Positions 1 through 5,936 of a stretch of 64,000 nucleotides of DNA are shown piece after piece. Numbering within the stretch: position 1 is the first letter of the stretch; every line of letters begins with the position of its first letter. Below the pieces are notes generated by a model. The model was not told where the DNA came from, ran no database searches, and saw only the letters and a list, made by a program, of their open reading frames with translations. Both the position numbers and the translations under genes were made by a program. This DNA is from Mucilaginibacter sp. UBA5151. GTDB taxonomy: Bacteria; Bacteroidota; Bacteroidia; Sphingobacteriales; Sphingobacteriaceae. The DNA lies in contig DHXR01000036.1 of assembly GCA_002413785.1 (NCBI GenBank), forward strand, positions 15,981 to 79,980. The letters run 5' to 3'.

Positions 1-52
1 TCCTTATTTTTCAATCACTAAACACATTGTATTGAAGAATATTCTTTTCCTG

Positions 53-82
53 CTTTCGGACTTTCCGACTTTCGGGACTTCT
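53..82. repeat. 8-bp tandem array at the 3' end of adk
   Basis: Three octads CTTTCGGA, CTTTCCGA and CTTTCGGG follow each other and end directly at the adk stop codon (83-85, minus strand). This is one of a series of short periodic arrays placed at gene 3' ends in this window; units differ between sites but the 7-8 bp period recurs. Confidence 0.6.
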
Positions 83-655
83 TTAATAAGAATCTACGAT
101 AGCACAAATGGCTTTAAAAACATCTTCTTCCGTACCTACGCCGTTTATGCCTCTAAATTTATTTTGCTTTTCATAGAAACCCGCTACAGGGGCAGTTTTA
201 TCTTTATATTCTTTGATTCGCTTGCGGATCACCTCAGGATTGGCGTCATCCGGCCTGCCTGATTCTTTACCACGAAGCAATAAGCGGTGCTCCAGCTCGG
301 TATCATTTACTTCAAGCGCTATCATGCCTGATATAGGGGCGTTTTTTGTTTCGAGCAATTGATCCAAAGCTTCGGCCTGGGCCACAGTGCGCGGAAAGCC
401 GTCAAAAATAAAGCCTTGGGCCGCTTTATTGTCATCCAGTTTATGACTGATCATACCGATCACTACTTCATCAGGAACCAATATACCCTGGTCCATCAGC
501 TTTTTTGCTTCTAAACCAAGCGCTGTGCCCTGTGAAATTTCACTGCGCAACAAATCCCCTGTTGAAAGATGGATCAAGCCATATTTTTCAATAAGTTTTT
601 GCGACTGAGTTCCTTTTCCCGCTCCGGGAGGACCAAACAATACCAGATTTAGCAT
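83..655 (-). CDS. adk: Adenylate kinase, short-lid form
   Basis: Adenylate kinase catalyses ATP + AMP = 2 ADP in the cytoplasm and keeps the adenine nucleotide pools balanced. The 190-residue protein has the P-loop GPPGAGKGTQ at 8-17, the AMP-binding segment STGDLLR at 31-37, the FDGFPRT motif at 84-90 and the LID segment RGKESGRPDDANPE. The LID is short with no Cys4 zinc site, as in the roughly 190-residue forms of the family rather than the 214-residue long form. The start at 655 gives a canonical N-terminus (MLNLVLFGPPG). The gene lies downstream of two tRNA genes on the same strand, with a hairpin between them, so it probably has its own promoter. Confidence 0.97.
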   Translation of the reverse strand: MLNLVLFGPPGAGKGTQSQKLIEKYGLIHLSTGDLLRSEISQGTALGLEAKKLMDQGILVPDEVVIGMISHKLDDNKAAQGFIFDGFPRTVAQAEALDQLLETKNAPISGMIALEVNDTELEHRLLLRGKESGRPDDANPEVIRKRIKEYKDKTAPVAGFYEKQNKFRGINGVGTEEDVFKAICAIVDSY

Positions 656-671
656 GCTTCTATCAAATTAA

Positions 672-699
672 AAGCCTTTCGGTACAATACTGAAAGGCT
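672..699 (-). terminator. Hairpin between tRNA genes and adk
   Basis: AGCCTTTC at 673-680 can pair with GAAAGGCT at 692-699. Read on the minus strand the hairpin is followed by TTTAATTT. It would end transcription of the upstream tRNA genes before adk. The U-tract is imperfect, so this is a moderate call. Confidence 0.5.
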
Positions 700-708
700 C
701 TGTGTTAA

Positions 709-757
709 GTCATTGGTCATTAGTCATTTTTTGAACTTTGCCAATGGCTAATGACTA
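709..757. repeat. Heptad array with inverted partner, 3' of the tRNA pair
   Basis: Heptads GTCATTG, GTCATTA, GTCATTT lie at 709-729, and an inverted partner CCAATGG CTAATGA at 741-754. The two could fold on each other. The array ends 2 bases before the 3' end of the aberrant tRNA. Confidence 0.6.
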
Positions 758-759
758 TG

Positions 760-835
760 TGCACTTGAAGGGAGTCGAACCCCTAACCTTCCCGATTTGC
801 AATCGGGATGCTCTATCCAATTGAGCTATTTGTGC
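760..835 (-). tRNA. Aberrant tRNA-like gene, anticodon GCA (Cys) in a tRNA-Arg body; possible pseudogene
   Basis: The D-arm region (20 nt) and the whole 3' part from the variable loop to position 73 (30 nt) are identical to the neighbouring tRNA-Arg(ACG). The anticodon loop is TTGCAAA, giving anticodon GCA (Cys). Two features are abnormal. The 5' acceptor strand GCACAAA pairs with the 3' strand CAAGTGC at only four positions, and the anticodon helix is 6 bp long (TCCCGA/TCGGGA), making the gene 76 nt instead of 74. The base at position 73 is A, whereas bacterial tRNA-Cys normally carries U73. It is most simply a decayed or recombined duplicate of the arginine tRNA; a functional odd tRNA is not excluded. 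Confidence 0.6.
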
Positions 836-854
836 CTTATCTACGTTTTTTTAG

Positions 855-928
855 TGCACTTGAAGGGAGTCGAACCCCTAACCTCCTGATCCGTAGTCAG
901 GTGCTCTATCCAATTGAGCTACAAGTGC
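855..928 (-). tRNA. tRNA-Arg (anticodon ACG)
   Basis: A complete 74-nt cloverleaf: acceptor GCACTTG/CAAGTGC fully paired, D-arm GCTC/GAGC, anticodon stem CCTGA/TCAGG with loop CTACGGA (anticodon ACG at 892-894 on the opposite strand), T-arm AGGGG/CCCTT with loop TTCGACT, discriminator A. A34 would be read as inosine after TadA editing. CCA is not encoded. Confidence 0.95.
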
Positions 929-1012
929 GTTTCCCTTTAAAAAGCAAAAGGCTGATTTTATCGGACTGCAAAAATAGGATTTCTTTTCAATCTGCTATAA
1001 TATTTTTCAAAA

Positions 1013-1474
1013 TTACTTTACGGCTTCAGCAATGGCAGCAAAATCGGGCAAGTCACTTGCCTTTTCAAGCACTTCGGCATAGATGATATTTTGATCTTCA
1101 TCAATAACAAAAGCAGCCCGTTTTGATACGCCTTTAAGCCCCAATACAAATTCCTTATAAAGAGCGCCATAAGCTGCGGAAACTTCTTTATTAAAATCAG
1201 AAAGCAATTCAAACTGGTAATTGTTTTCTTCTTTAAACTTAGCCAGCGAAAAAGGCGAATCAACAGAGATGCCTAAAATGGTAGCATTTAAACCATCGTA
1301 ATAGCCAAAATTATCGCGCATGGTGCATAGCTGGGTGGTGCAAACGCCGGTAAAAGCCATCGGGAAAAAATGAACGACTACTTTTTTGCCTTTAAAATCG
1401 GATAAAGAAACCGGTTTTTTTTCGGTTGATATCAAAGTGAATTGCGGTGCTGGGGAACCTGGTTGTAATGACAT
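1013..1474 (-). CDS. Peroxiredoxin (AhpE/Bcp-like redoxin)
   Basis: A thiol peroxidase that reduces hydrogen peroxide or organic peroxides, probably in the cytoplasm. Starting at 1474 gives 153 residues beginning MSLQPGSPAPQF, the usual start of the family; the upstream in-frame ATG at 1525 would add an A/T-rich, unconserved 17 residues. The signature PxxxTxxC is P38-MAF-T42-GV-C45, with C45 the peroxidatic cysteine. A second cysteine at 50 (CTTQLC) sits in the same helix, as in some 1-Cys and atypical 2-Cys members. The remainder fits the thioredoxin fold (GISVDSPFSLAKF, AAFVIDEDQNIIYAEV). No partner reductase is adjacent. Confidence 0.92.
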   Translation of the reverse strand: MSLQPGSPAPQFTLISTEKKPVSLSDFKGKKVVVHFFPMAFTGVCTTQLCTMRDNFGYYDGLNATILGISVDSPFSLAKFKEENNYQFELLSDFNKEVSAAYGALYKEFVLGLKGVSKRAAFVIDEDQNIIYAEVLEKASDLPDFAAIAEAVK

Positions 1475-1565
1475 ATTGAGTTTTTTTTCTGCAAAGAAAT
1501 AATAAATATACTGATTGGTTTCCATCAGACAGATTTTTTACACTTAGCTGGCTTTGTTAAACTAA

Positions 1566-1703
1566 TCAATCGGTTTAACTTTTATAGATGTAATTGAGGT
1601 TTTGACCGATAACAAAAGGCCCAGAAAATACTGGAGCGACCTGAAAACCAAACTTCAAAAAGAAGGCTGTGAGTTGTCCGAAAAAATCGAACAACTGAAA
1701 TAA
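1566..1703 (+). pseudogene. Remnant of a BRO-N/phage antirepressor-like gene
   Basis: The frame from 1566 to the stop at 1701-1703 reads SIGLTFIDVIEVLTD, then KRPRKYWSDLKTKL, then EGCELSEKIEQLK. The pattern FIDVIEVLT...PRKYW.DLK.KL...GSELS.KI.QLK is typical of the middle of BRO-N/antirepressor-type proteins in Bacteroidota. There is no start codon and a stop codon precedes it directly, so only about 45 residues of an otherwise lost gene remain. The family assignment is from memory of the motif and was not tested by search. Confidence 0.55.
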
Positions 1704-1817
1704 AGTCAATTGATGGAATAACTATAAAACAAAGGCTTAAAGATGAAGGAAATGAAACCGTGACGATTCGTCACGGTTTGAAAATGAAAGCACATTCACA
1801 TTCCTTATATTAGCCTT

Positions 1818-2801
1818 ATGAAAGCAATAGTCATCACCCGCCCCGGCGGCCCGGAAGTTTTGCAGATAGCCGAAAGGCCGGTACCTGCATATTCGGCCAA
1901 TGAAGTACTGGCAAAAGTGGAAGCAGCCGGTGTAAACAGACCCGATGTTGCCCAGCGCAAAGGCAGCTATCCCCCGCCCCCGGGTGCATCGCCTGATATT
2001 CCGGGGCTGGAAATTGCGGGTATTGTGGTGCAAAAAGGTGAACAGGTGAGCCGCTGGCATATTGGCGATAAGGTTTGCGCACTGGTTAGCGGTGGCGGCT
2101 ATGCCGAATTTTGCAATGTGCCCGAAGGACAATGCCTGCCCATACCCCATAACCTTTCATTTACTGAAGCCGCCGCTTTGCCCGAAACTTTTTTTACTGT
2201 TTGGAGCAACGTATTCGACAGGGGGGCTTTAAAATATGGCGAAAGCCTGCTGGTGCATGGCGGCTCCAGCGGGATTGGGGTTGCGGCTATACAAATGGCC
2301 ACGGCTTTGGGTCATGCCGTTTATGTGACAGCAGGATCTGATGAAAAATGCCGCTTTTGTGAAGACCTGGGTGCGGCAAAAGCCATTAATTATAGAACCG
2401 AAAACTTTGCAGAAGTTATTCAGCAAATCACCAACGGAAAAGGAGTTGATGTGATTTTGGATATGATTGGCGGCGATTATACACCCGGTAACATCCGCTC
2501 ACTGACCGAAGAGGGCCGCCTGGTGATGATCAATACCATGAACGGCAAGGATGTACAGATTGACCTTTCCCTGGTGATGCGCAAACGACTGACCATAACC
2601 GGCTCAACCCTGAGGGCCAGGGACACGGTATTTAAAGCCGATATAGCCTTTCATCTCGAAGAAACCATCTGGCCGCTGCTGGCCTCGGGCAAAATAAAAC
2701 CGGTGATCAATTCCGTATTTGATGCAAAATATGCATACGAAGCCCATGAATTAATGGAAAGCAGCAAGCATATCGGGAAGATAGTGCTGAGCTGGCAGTA
2801 G
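1818..2801 (+). CDS. NAD(P)H-quinone oxidoreductase-like MDR protein (PIG3/Qor type)
   Basis: A 327-residue zinc-free medium-chain dehydrogenase/reductase that would use NADPH to reduce quinones or enones in the cytoplasm. The GroES-like N-terminal domain has AGVNRPDVAQRKGSYPPPP and PGLEIAGIV. The Rossmann domain begins with LLVHGGSSGIGVAAIQMA near residues 143-160 and continues to VTAGSDEKCRFCEDLGA. No structural or catalytic zinc ligands are seen. The tyrosine-rich PDVAQRKG.YPPPPGAS stretch matches the PIG3/QOR2-like branch. The gene stands alone on the plus strand, 114 bases after a decayed antirepressor-like fragment, and is followed by repeat-rich DNA. Physiological substrate unknown. 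Confidence 0.9.
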   Translation: MKAIVITRPGGPEVLQIAERPVPAYSANEVLAKVEAAGVNRPDVAQRKGSYPPPPGASPDIPGLEIAGIVVQKGEQVSRWHIGDKVCALVSGGGYAEFCNVPEGQCLPIPHNLSFTEAAALPETFFTVWSNVFDRGALKYGESLLVHGGSSGIGVAAIQMATALGHAVYVTAGSDEKCRFCEDLGAAKAINYRTENFAEVIQQITNGKGVDVILDMIGGDYTPGNIRSLTEEGRLVMINTMNGKDVQIDLSLVMRKRLTITGSTLRARDTVFKADIAFHLEETIWPLLASGKIKPVINSVFDAKYAYEAHELMESSKHIGKIVLSWQ

Positions 2802-2813
2802 GTTTTGGTTTGT

Positions 2814-2841
2814 AGTCCATGGTCGATAGTCCATGGTTTGA
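2814..2841. repeat. Heptad array 3' of the MDR gene
   Basis: AGTCCAT, GGTCGAT, AGTCCAT, GGTTTGA: a 7-bp period with a perfect 14-bp spaced repeat of AGTCCATGGT. It starts 12 bases after the stop codon at 2801. Confidence 0.55.
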
Positions 2842-2987
2842 CTATGCCTGAATAGGGTTTACCCTTAATTCACCCAAGTAATCAGCCTAACCCGCTTGAT
2901 TCATTACAGCGTTTCCTGTTTACCTTTCTTTTCTTTAGCTTTAATGCAGGATGCAGCGATGCAAACTCGCCATTAAAGCCATAAAAC

Positions 2988-3167
2988 ATGAAAAGCAAGG
3001 GTTTATATTATTTTATGTTCCTGGTTTTTATTGCCGGGACAGTTGTTGCGCAGGATAAGGACATCCCGGCACAAATTGATCAGCATACTTTTGACCCCTC
3101 AACGCTGGTCTGGCTCAAAGCCCCTGCGGTTAACCCAGCTATGTCATTGCGAGGCACGAAGCAATGA
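2988..3167 (+). pseudogene. Truncated secreted-protein ORF ending inside a palindromic repeat
   Basis: ATG at 2988 opens a 59-residue ORF. Residues 1-22 are a clear signal peptide (MKSKGLYYF..., hydrophobic core FLVFIAGTVVA, cleavage after AQ), followed by about 28 ordinary mature residues (DIPAQIDQHTFDPSTL). The last eight residues, MSLRGTKQ, and the stop codon are supplied by the palindromic element at 3139-3172. This looks like the 5' end of a secreted-enzyme gene cut off by a repeat. The parent family could not be recognised. Confidence 0.5.
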
Positions 3168-3178
3168 CATAGTTTTTT
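3139..3178 (+). repeat. Palindromic GCGAGGCACGAAGC-type element with T-run
   Basis: CTATGTCATTGC (3139-3150) and GCAATGACATAG (3161-3172) are perfect 12-bp inverted arms around the loop GAGGCACGAA, followed by TTTTTT. The core ATTGCGAGGCACGAAGCAAT resembles an intergenic repeat found dispersed in Bacteroidota genomes (from memory). It has the form of an intrinsic terminator and also supplies the stop codon of the upstream truncated ORF. Confidence 0.65.
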
Positions 3179-3395
3179 AATCTACCATTACTACGCTGTG
3201 GTCAACCGCAATCTCCCTCTTGCAAATCCCACCAAAATTTACTATATTTGAATTAATACCCCGGTATTAAAACCTGCCCGCAGAAAATCACGCAAATTAT
3301 TTTATCCCCATTTTTTCGGCTGCTTTACTGCCTTTCTTTGACGTTTTAATTGTATTTATTTGATATCCAATGCTTTAAATAAATTACCGCCCCCG
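3179..3395. other. Gene-free stretch before the 42-bp repeats
   Basis: No ORF with coding character was found. CCGCAATCTCCC near 3208 resembles the flank of the dispersed element at 3139. The rest is A/T-rich with no further structure recognised. Confidence 0.4.
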
Positions 3396-3558
3396 AAATT
3401 ACGAGGAGCTAAACACGTTTAGCTCCTCAAATTGCAAAAATTACGAGGGGCTAAACGAGTTTAGCTTCTCAACAAGCAAAAATTACGAGAGGCTAAACGC
3501 ATTTAGCTCCTCAAACCGCAAAAATTACGAGGAGCTAAACGCGTTTAGCTCCTCGTAA
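3396..3558. repeat. Four tandem 42-bp palindromic repeats
   Basis: TTACGAG occurs at 3399, 3441, 3483 and 3525, an exact 42-bp period. Each unit holds a palindrome of the type GAGGAGCTAAAC-NN-GTTTAGCTCCTC followed by a GCAAAAA spacer. Copy 1 is perfect over 26 bp. Copy 4 is perfect over 34 bp (3525-3558). Copies 2 and 3 carry a few changes: both in copy 2 are G-U compatible on the plus-strand RNA, while copy 3 has one G-U and two true mismatches. No protein is encoded here. Confidence 0.9.
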
Positions 3559-3654
3559 AATGGATTTTTGGGTCTGGAAAAGGTTAAACAGCAACAAAAA
3601 ACCGGCAGAATCCAAAAGGCTATTCTTCATCAGATGGTTTTGATAGTTCCCAAA

Positions 3655-5412
3655 TCACATCACCTCTCCCCAGGTACTTTTATCCTTCAGTAATACTTCG
3701 CGCAGTAAATAAATTTGCGGCATGCCATGGTTCAGCATTTCATCATGGAATTTTTTGAGGGAGAAGTTAGCGCCTTCCTGTTTTTTGTAATCATCGCGCA
3801 GTTTCAGTATCTCTAACTTGCCTATCGTATAAAACAAATAACCGGGGTCAAAGGTGCCGCGCAAAGCTTCCTGCCGCGATGGTTTTTCGCCCTGGTACCA
3901 GTTGTCCATAAAAAATTTGGTGCCTTCATCAAGGGTCATTCCCTGGCAATGGGTCTTAATGGATACGCAAAGACGGCAGAGGCGCAGCAAAGCGTCGCCG
4001 ACCTGTGCCAGCCGGTATTTGGCGGCCCGTATGGTATCGCCGTTATGGCCGTAGCCTGCATCGGCCATCATTTGTTCGCAGTAATGCGCCCAACCCTCAA
4101 TATACGCATAGCTGCCGAATATCTTTTCAATCCTGGTGGCTGATGAAGCGTTCAGGTGCAAAAACTGGGTATAATGACCCGGATAGGCTTCGTGGATGGT
4201 CACGTTATCTGTAGTGTAGTAATCAAACTGCCTTAGCCAGTCTTCCTTTTGTTTGGCGGTCCATTTTGGGTCAACCGGGGTAATATAATAATAAGCTTCG
4301 GTGGCTTTGGTTTCAAAGGGGCCGGGGGTATCCATCGAGGCAGTGCTGGTAGCGCGCGCATATTGCGGTGTTTCCTGTACTTTAACCCTAACCGATGAAG
4401 GCATAGTCACAATGTTTTTATCGATCAAAAACTGTCGTATCGCTTCCAGGTTTTTCTTCGCATCGGGGATCAGGTTTTCGGCTGTCGGGTGGTCCTTTTG
4501 CAGGTCGTGGTAAACATCCACGGGTTTTTTATTGGGGTTGATAGTTTTCGCTGCTGCATTGAATACCTCCTGTTGCTTTTTCAGTTCCTTAAGGCCAATT
4601 TCCAGTATTTTTTCGGGCGACAGGGTAAGCCCCTCGCTGTATAACAGCATCTTTTTATAGCTGGCCCCGCCAATGGCGTATTTGTTATCCGCTTTTGGCA
4701 GTTTTTCCTTTTGCAGCCAGGCTGCAAAACCGTTTATGGCATCAATAGCCTTTTTGTTGGCCGCATTGAAAGCTTTCATCAGGGCGTCATTCTTCACATC
4801 CTTTAGGGCCACTTTCAGGTCACCGCCTAAAAAATCGGTTGAACCGTGAGCTATCTCTATGGCGGTTTCAATGTATGGTTTGGGCAGGGTATCTTTCAGG
4901 TTGGCCTTTGCCGCTGCAAAAATATTTGGCGCGTTGTTTTCAATGGCGATGATGGATTTGATGCGGTCTTCAATAGGCGCAAAATTACGTTTGATGTAAA
5001 TGCTCACGTCAACAGCCCCGGCATAAGTCATAGGGTTTTTATTGTAGGTGCCCATATCCTCAAAACTGAAGATCTCGTTTTTTATGGCCGACCGCAAAAT
5101 GCGGAAATCATAAAACATTTTGGGGCTGAGTGAAGCCGTGTCGGCAGACGCAAGTTTTTGGTCGAAATCTTTTAAGCGGCCAAGCTCTTTACCCAGCGAT
5201 TCCTTGCTCAGATCTGTTACCTTGCCATCGTACTGATGATACCCAAGCACAACGCCATTTGCCGGGCGCCGTGCCAGATAGCCGGTAATATAGTCATCTG
5301 ATAGTTTTTGAAAGGCTGCGTCGCCGGATAGATTGCTTTGGGCTGGTTTGTTAGTATTACAACTAAAAAGAATGGCGGCGGGGATGAGCAGGCAAACTAA
5401 TTTCTTCATCAC
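3655..5412 (-). CDS. DUF885 family lipoprotein (putative zinc carboxypeptidase-like)
   Basis: A 585-residue secreted protein of the DUF885 family, which is related in fold to M3/M32-type metallopeptidases. The N-terminus MMKKLVCLLIPAAILFSC is a lipoprotein signal with the cysteine at position 18, so the protein is probably anchored in the envelope. The family motif HEAYPGHY, which carries the HExxxGH metal ligands, is near residue 405, with the downstream EGWAHYCEQMM helix likely giving the third ligand. Length agrees with the family (about 580-600). A peptidase role is inferred from fold only; substrate unknown. It is flanked by the 42-bp repeats downstream and by its own promoter region upstream. 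Confidence 0.85.
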   Translation of the reverse strand: MMKKLVCLLIPAAILFSCNTNKPAQSNLSGDAAFQKLSDDYITGYLARRPANGVVLGYHQYDGKVTDLSKESLGKELGRLKDFDQKLASADTASLSPKMFYDFRILRSAIKNEIFSFEDMGTYNKNPMTYAGAVDVSIYIKRNFAPIEDRIKSIIAIENNAPNIFAAAKANLKDTLPKPYIETAIEIAHGSTDFLGGDLKVALKDVKNDALMKAFNAANKKAIDAINGFAAWLQKEKLPKADNKYAIGGASYKKMLLYSEGLTLSPEKILEIGLKELKKQQEVFNAAAKTINPNKKPVDVYHDLQKDHPTAENLIPDAKKNLEAIRQFLIDKNIVTMPSSVRVKVQETPQYARATSTASMDTPGPFETKATEAYYYITPVDPKWTAKQKEDWLRQFDYYTTDNVTIHEAYPGHYTQFLHLNASSATRIEKIFGSYAYIEGWAHYCEQMMADAGYGHNGDTIRAAKYRLAQVGDALLRLCRLCVSIKTHCQGMTLDEGTKFFMDNWYQGEKPSRQEALRGTFDPGYLFYTIGKLEILKLRDDYKKQEGANFSLKKFHDEMLNHGMPQIYLLREVLLKDKSTWGEVM

Positions 5413-5558
5413 AAAAGATATTTGGTAAAACCGAAGTTAGGGTTTTATTTTGTTCAGGGGCTTCTTTTAGCTATAAATCGTTTGTTTTTGGGAATAAGTA
5501 ATAAATAAATGCGGCTTAGCGTTTATAAGGTTTACCTTTACCAACGAGGACCGGGATT

Positions 5559-5792
5559 ATGGGATTGCCACTAAGGATAACTTTTAAAGATAACGATTAC
5601 GTTTACCAGATAGTTAACAGCAAATTAATTGATCAGTACACTACTGAATTCGACATATTATTAAACGGGGATAAGATCTCCCTCATTAAAGACGAAAAAA
5701 AGTTATGGGTACAAAAGGATGAAGTTAAATCCGTTGACCCTGAATTAGTCCATGCGCTTGGCCGCTCTGTATCGCTGCGTTTAAGGCTGTGA
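5559..5792 (+). CDS. Small hypothetical protein (77 aa)
   Basis: A 77-residue acidic/basic soluble protein beginning MGLPLRITFKDNDYVYQIV. It alternates hydrophobic and charged residues, suggesting a small beta-rich domain (YEFDILLNGDKISLI-like strands, then a C-terminal helix LVHALGRSVSLRL). No signal peptide, membrane segment or known motif. An upstream AGGACCGGG stretch precedes the ATG. Family not recognised. It stands alone between the DUF885 gene, which points away from it, and the rhamnosidase on the same strand. Confidence 0.55.
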   Translation: MGLPLRITFKDNDYVYQIVNSKLIDQYTTEFDILLNGDKISLIKDEKKLWVQKDEVKSVDPELVHALGRSVSLRLRL

Positions 5793-5936
5793 ATTTGGGG
5801 AGGTAATGCTTTGCTGGTTTTGTCTGAACAATGATTTAAGATTAGCCTAAAATAAAACCTTGATTTTTCGGCAAACAAAACTTATTTATATTGCTTACCT
5901 TGCCTTATCCAATTTATGCACCCTTTTTAATTAACG

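Noticed and set aside
808..1086. Open frame across the tRNA genes on the plus strand
   Set aside because: It is the antisense of two tRNA genes and the end of the peroxiredoxin gene; composition is not coding-like.
3396..3558. CRISPR array
   Set aside because: Units are contiguous 42-bp palindromes with no variable spacers.
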